Shown here one piece after another: positions 61,911 to 64,000 of a DNA stretch of 64,000 bases. The position numbers and the translations under genes were made by a program. Under the pieces are notes generated by a model that searched no databases, had not been told where the DNA came from, and saw nothing but the letters and a program-made list of their open reading frames with translations. This stretch comes from Neptunicoccus sediminis. GTDB lineage: Bacteria; Pseudomonadota; Alphaproteobacteria; Rhodobacterales; Rhodobacteraceae. The DNA is taken from positions 124,001-188,000 of the forward strand of contig NZ_MDVX01000008.1 in assembly GCF_001719615.1 (NCBI RefSeq), written 5' to 3'. How positions within the stretch are numbered: the stretch's first letter is position 1; each line of letters starts with the position of its first letter.

Positions 61911-64000
61911 TCAGCCGCATTTAGAGTGGCCGCAGTCCAGACAGGTCATGCAGCCTTCGACCATTTGCAGGCCCATGCCGCCGCAGCTTGGGCAGCTTTT
62001 GCCGCGGGCGGGGCTGTTCATCTGGATGATCTCGGCGTGAGGGTCGGTTTTCAGGTGCTGGCCTTCCCCGTTTATAAAGCCGATGCGGATCATGTGTTCC
62101 TCGATCACACTGCCGATCGCGGCCAGCATGGAGGGGATGTATTTCCCCCGCACCCAGGCACCACCGCGCGGATCGAACACGGCTTTCAGTTCCTCGACCA
62201 CAAAGGAGACATCGCCACCGCGCCGGAAGACAGCGGAGATCATCCGTGTCAGCGCCAGTGTCCATGCGTAATGCTCCATGTTTTTGGAGTTGATGAACAC
62301 TTCAAACGGACGGCGCTGCTCGTTCTGGATGATGTCGTTGATGGTGATGTAGATGGCATGTTCGGATTCGGGCCATTTCATCTTGTAGGTGTGACCGTCC
62401 AGCGCCTCGGGCCGGTCGAGCGGCTCTGCGATGTAGACAACATCTGCGCCTGTGTCGATTTCCGGCGCGGTCTCTGTCTCTTCGGACACGCTTAGGACCG
62501 AGCCGGTTACATCATTGGGGCGGTAGGTTGTGCAGCCCTTACAGCCCTGATCCCAAGCGGCCATATAGACCTCTTTAAAATCCTCAAATGAAATATCTTC
62601 GGGGCAGTTGATGGTTTTGGAAATCGAACTGTCGATCCATTTCTGCGCTGCCGCCTGCATACGGACGTGATCCAGCGGGGCGAGCGTCTGGGCGTTCACA
62701 AAATAATCCGGCAGTTCCTTGTCCCCGAATTTCTGACGCCACAGGTCCACCGCGTAATCCACCACTTCTTCTTCGGAACGCGACCCGTCGTTTTGCAACA
62801 CTTTGCGGGTGTAGGAATAGGCAAACACCGGTTCGATACCGCTGGAAACATTGCCCGCATAAAGGCTGATGGTTCCGGTCGGGGCAACACTGGTCAGCAG
62901 TGCGTTGCGGATGCCGTGCTCGGCCACCAGTGCGCGGGTTTCTTCGTCCATCGACAGCATGGAATCGTTGTCCAGAAACGCCTTGGCGTCATAGAGCGGA
63001 AAGGCCCCCTTCTCTTCGGCCAGACGGGCAGAGGCGCGATAGGCGGCACGGGCAATGCGCCCCATCCAGTCTTCGGTCAGCGCGGCCCCCTCTTCAGAGC
63101 CATAACGCGCGCCAACCATCAGCAGGGCATCGGCAAGTCCGGTCACGCCCAGACCGATCCGGCGCTTGGCATGGGCCTCAACCCGTTGTTCTTCCAACGG
63201 GAACTGGCTGGCATCCACCACGTTGTCCATCATCCGCACGGCGGTCGCTACCAGTTCATCCAGCGCCTTTTCGTTCAGCGCGGCGTTGCCCTCAAAGGCG
63301 TTCTCGATCATTGTCGCCAGATTGATCGAGCCAAGCAGACAGGCACCATAAGGCGGCAGAGGCTGTTCGCCGCAAGGGTTGGTGGCGGCAATGGATTCGC
63401 AATAGTTGAGGTTGTTCTTCTGGTTGATCCGGTCGATGAAAATCACACCCGGTTCGGCATAATCATAGGTGGACTGCATGATCCGGTTCCACAAATCCCG
63501 CGCCTGCACGGTTTTGTAGACCTTGTCACCCCATGTCAGTTCCCATGGGCCGTCCTCTTTCACCGCTTCCATAAAGGGGTCAGTGACCAGCACAGAAAGG
63601 TTGAACATGCGCAGGCGGGCGCTGTCCTGTTTGGCGGTGATGAAGTCTTCTACATCGGGATGGTCACACCGCATGGTTGCCATCATTGCGCCGCGGCGCG
63701 AACCCGCAGACATGATGGTGCGGCACATGGCGTCCCAGACATCCATGAAAGACAACGGGCCGGACGCATCCGCCGCCACGCCTTTCACTTCGGCCCCTTT
63801 GGGTCGGATCGGAGAGAAATCATAGCCGATCCCCCCGCCCTGCTGCATGGTCAGCGCGGCCTCTTTCAGCATATCGAAAATACCGGCCATACTGTCGGGA
63901 ATCGTGCCCATCACGAAGCAGTTGAACAGCGTCACAGAGCGCTGGGTTCCCGCACCGGCGAGAATCCGGCCTGCTGGCAGGAATTTGAAGCCCTCAAGCG
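61911..64000 (-). CDS. nrdJ: Vitamin B12-dependent ribonucleotide reductase (5' end outside window)
   Basis: Class II enzyme making deoxyribonucleotides with adenosylcobalamin, oxygen-independent. The reading frame runs open to base 64000, with FKFLPAGRILAGAG visible at the boundary, so the internal GTG at 63935 is not the start. About 696 residues are visible of roughly 1200. Catalytic-site stretch AATNPCGEQPLPPYGACLLG, substrate loop VAPTGTISLYAGNVSSGIEP, redox/zinc C-terminus CPSCGGMGLQMVEGCMTC then CGHSKCG. The upstream promoter, where a cobalamin riboswitch would be, is outside the window. Confidence 0.96.
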   Translation of the reverse strand, partial: LEGFKFLPAGRILAGAGTQRSVTLFNCFVMGTIPDSMAGIFDMLKEAALTMQQGGGIGYDFSPIRPKGAEVKGVAADASGPLSFMDVWDAMCRTIMSAGSRRGAMMATMRCDHPDVEDFITAKQDSARLRMFNLSVLVTDPFMEAVKEDGPWELTWGDKVYKTVQARDLWNRIMQSTYDYAEPGVIFIDRINQKNNLNYCESIAATNPCGEQPLPPYGACLLGSINLATMIENAFEGNAALNEKALDELVATAVRMMDNVVDASQFPLEEQRVEAHAKRRIGLGVTGLADALLMVGARYGSEEGAALTEDWMGRIARAAYRASARLAEEKGAFPLYDAKAFLDNDSMLSMDEETRALVAEHGIRNALLTSVAPTGTISLYAGNVSSGIEPVFAYSYTRKVLQNDGSRSEEEVVDYAVDLWRQKFGDKELPDYFVNAQTLAPLDHVRMQAAAQKWIDSSISKTINCPEDISFEDFKEVYMAAWDQGCKGCTTYRPNDVTGSVLSVSEETETAPEIDTGADVVYIAEPLDRPEALDGHTYKMKWPESEHAIYITINDIIQNEQRRPFEVFINSKNMEHYAWTLALTRMISAVFRRGGDVSFVVEELKAVFDPRGGAWVRGKYIPSMLAAIGSVIEEHMIRIGFINGEGQHLKTDPHAEIIQMNSPARGKSCPSCGGMGLQMVEGCMTCLDCGHSKCG

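Overview
The window (~64 kb, GC-rich) looks like chromosomal DNA of a marine Rhodobacterales bacterium (Roseobacter group, Alphaproteobacteria). The evidence is two ethylmalonyl-CoA-pathway enzymes (mcl2, mch), an sdhCDAB operon with lineage-specific inserts, a B12-dependent ribonucleotide reductase, a glycolate oxidase operon, a TAXI-type TRAP transporter, a VPLPA-CTERM protein, a DUF1523 protein and a GTG-started rpsD. I saw no rRNA, tRNA, insertion sequence, integrase, prophage or CRISPR array. Most coding positions are typical core or lineage-conserved genes.

Layout. 1-946: 3'-truncated PLP ornithine/lysine decarboxylase behind a strongly structured leader (speF-like). 1174-5691: sdhC-sdhD-sdhA-(three small exported paralogues)-sdhB, minus strand. 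6005-8697: mcl2-nnrU-DUF1737-mch, minus strand. 9053-10605: small exported protein and mdh. 10769-12783: gabD and a PACE-family drug/cation exporter. The PACE gene is preceded by a two-hairpin RNA with ACGA loops that matches the guanidine-II (mini-ykkC) riboswitch. 13031-19696: a six-gene plus-strand cluster of unknown function (coiled-coil protein, alpha-helical protein, AAA+ ATPase, protein with a poly-Asp tail, two small membrane proteins). 19830-21891: MFS transporter and VPLPA-CTERM protein. 22494-23929: Hsp20 with an RpoH-type promoter and ROSE-like RNA thermometer, and a trypsin-like protease. 24042-27891: glcDEF. 28004-36196: DUF599, the MoxR/DUF58/DUF4159(BatA-like) operon, and DUF1285. 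36280-41580: gnd, a TetR regulator, a 6 x 14 bp tandem repeat, polA. 41624-46057: small proteins, HIT protein, core-2/I-branching-type glycosyltransferase, two sulfotransferases. 46218-50931: acyl-CoA synthetase, SulP transporter, and an M48-like protein without HExxH. 51093-53541: rpsD, LpxR-like outer-membrane protein, cytochrome c'. 53611-59780/61785: purU, then a LysR gene divergent from an acyl-CoA dehydrogenase / class III CoA-transferase / TAXI-TRAP operon. 61911-64000: nrdJ, 5'-truncated.

How the genes work together. Much of the window serves C2/C4 metabolism: glycolate to glyoxylate (GlcDEF), C5/C4-CoA intermediates through Mch and Mcl2, succinate semialdehyde to succinate (GabD), then Sdh and Mdh of the TCA cycle. 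The TRAP operon looks like uptake, CoA activation and oxidation of an unidentified organic acid. The most notable items are the guanidine-II riboswitch controlling a PACE transporter, the six-gene AAA+ cluster, the 14-bp iteron-like array, and the three two-cysteine paralogues inside the sdh operon.
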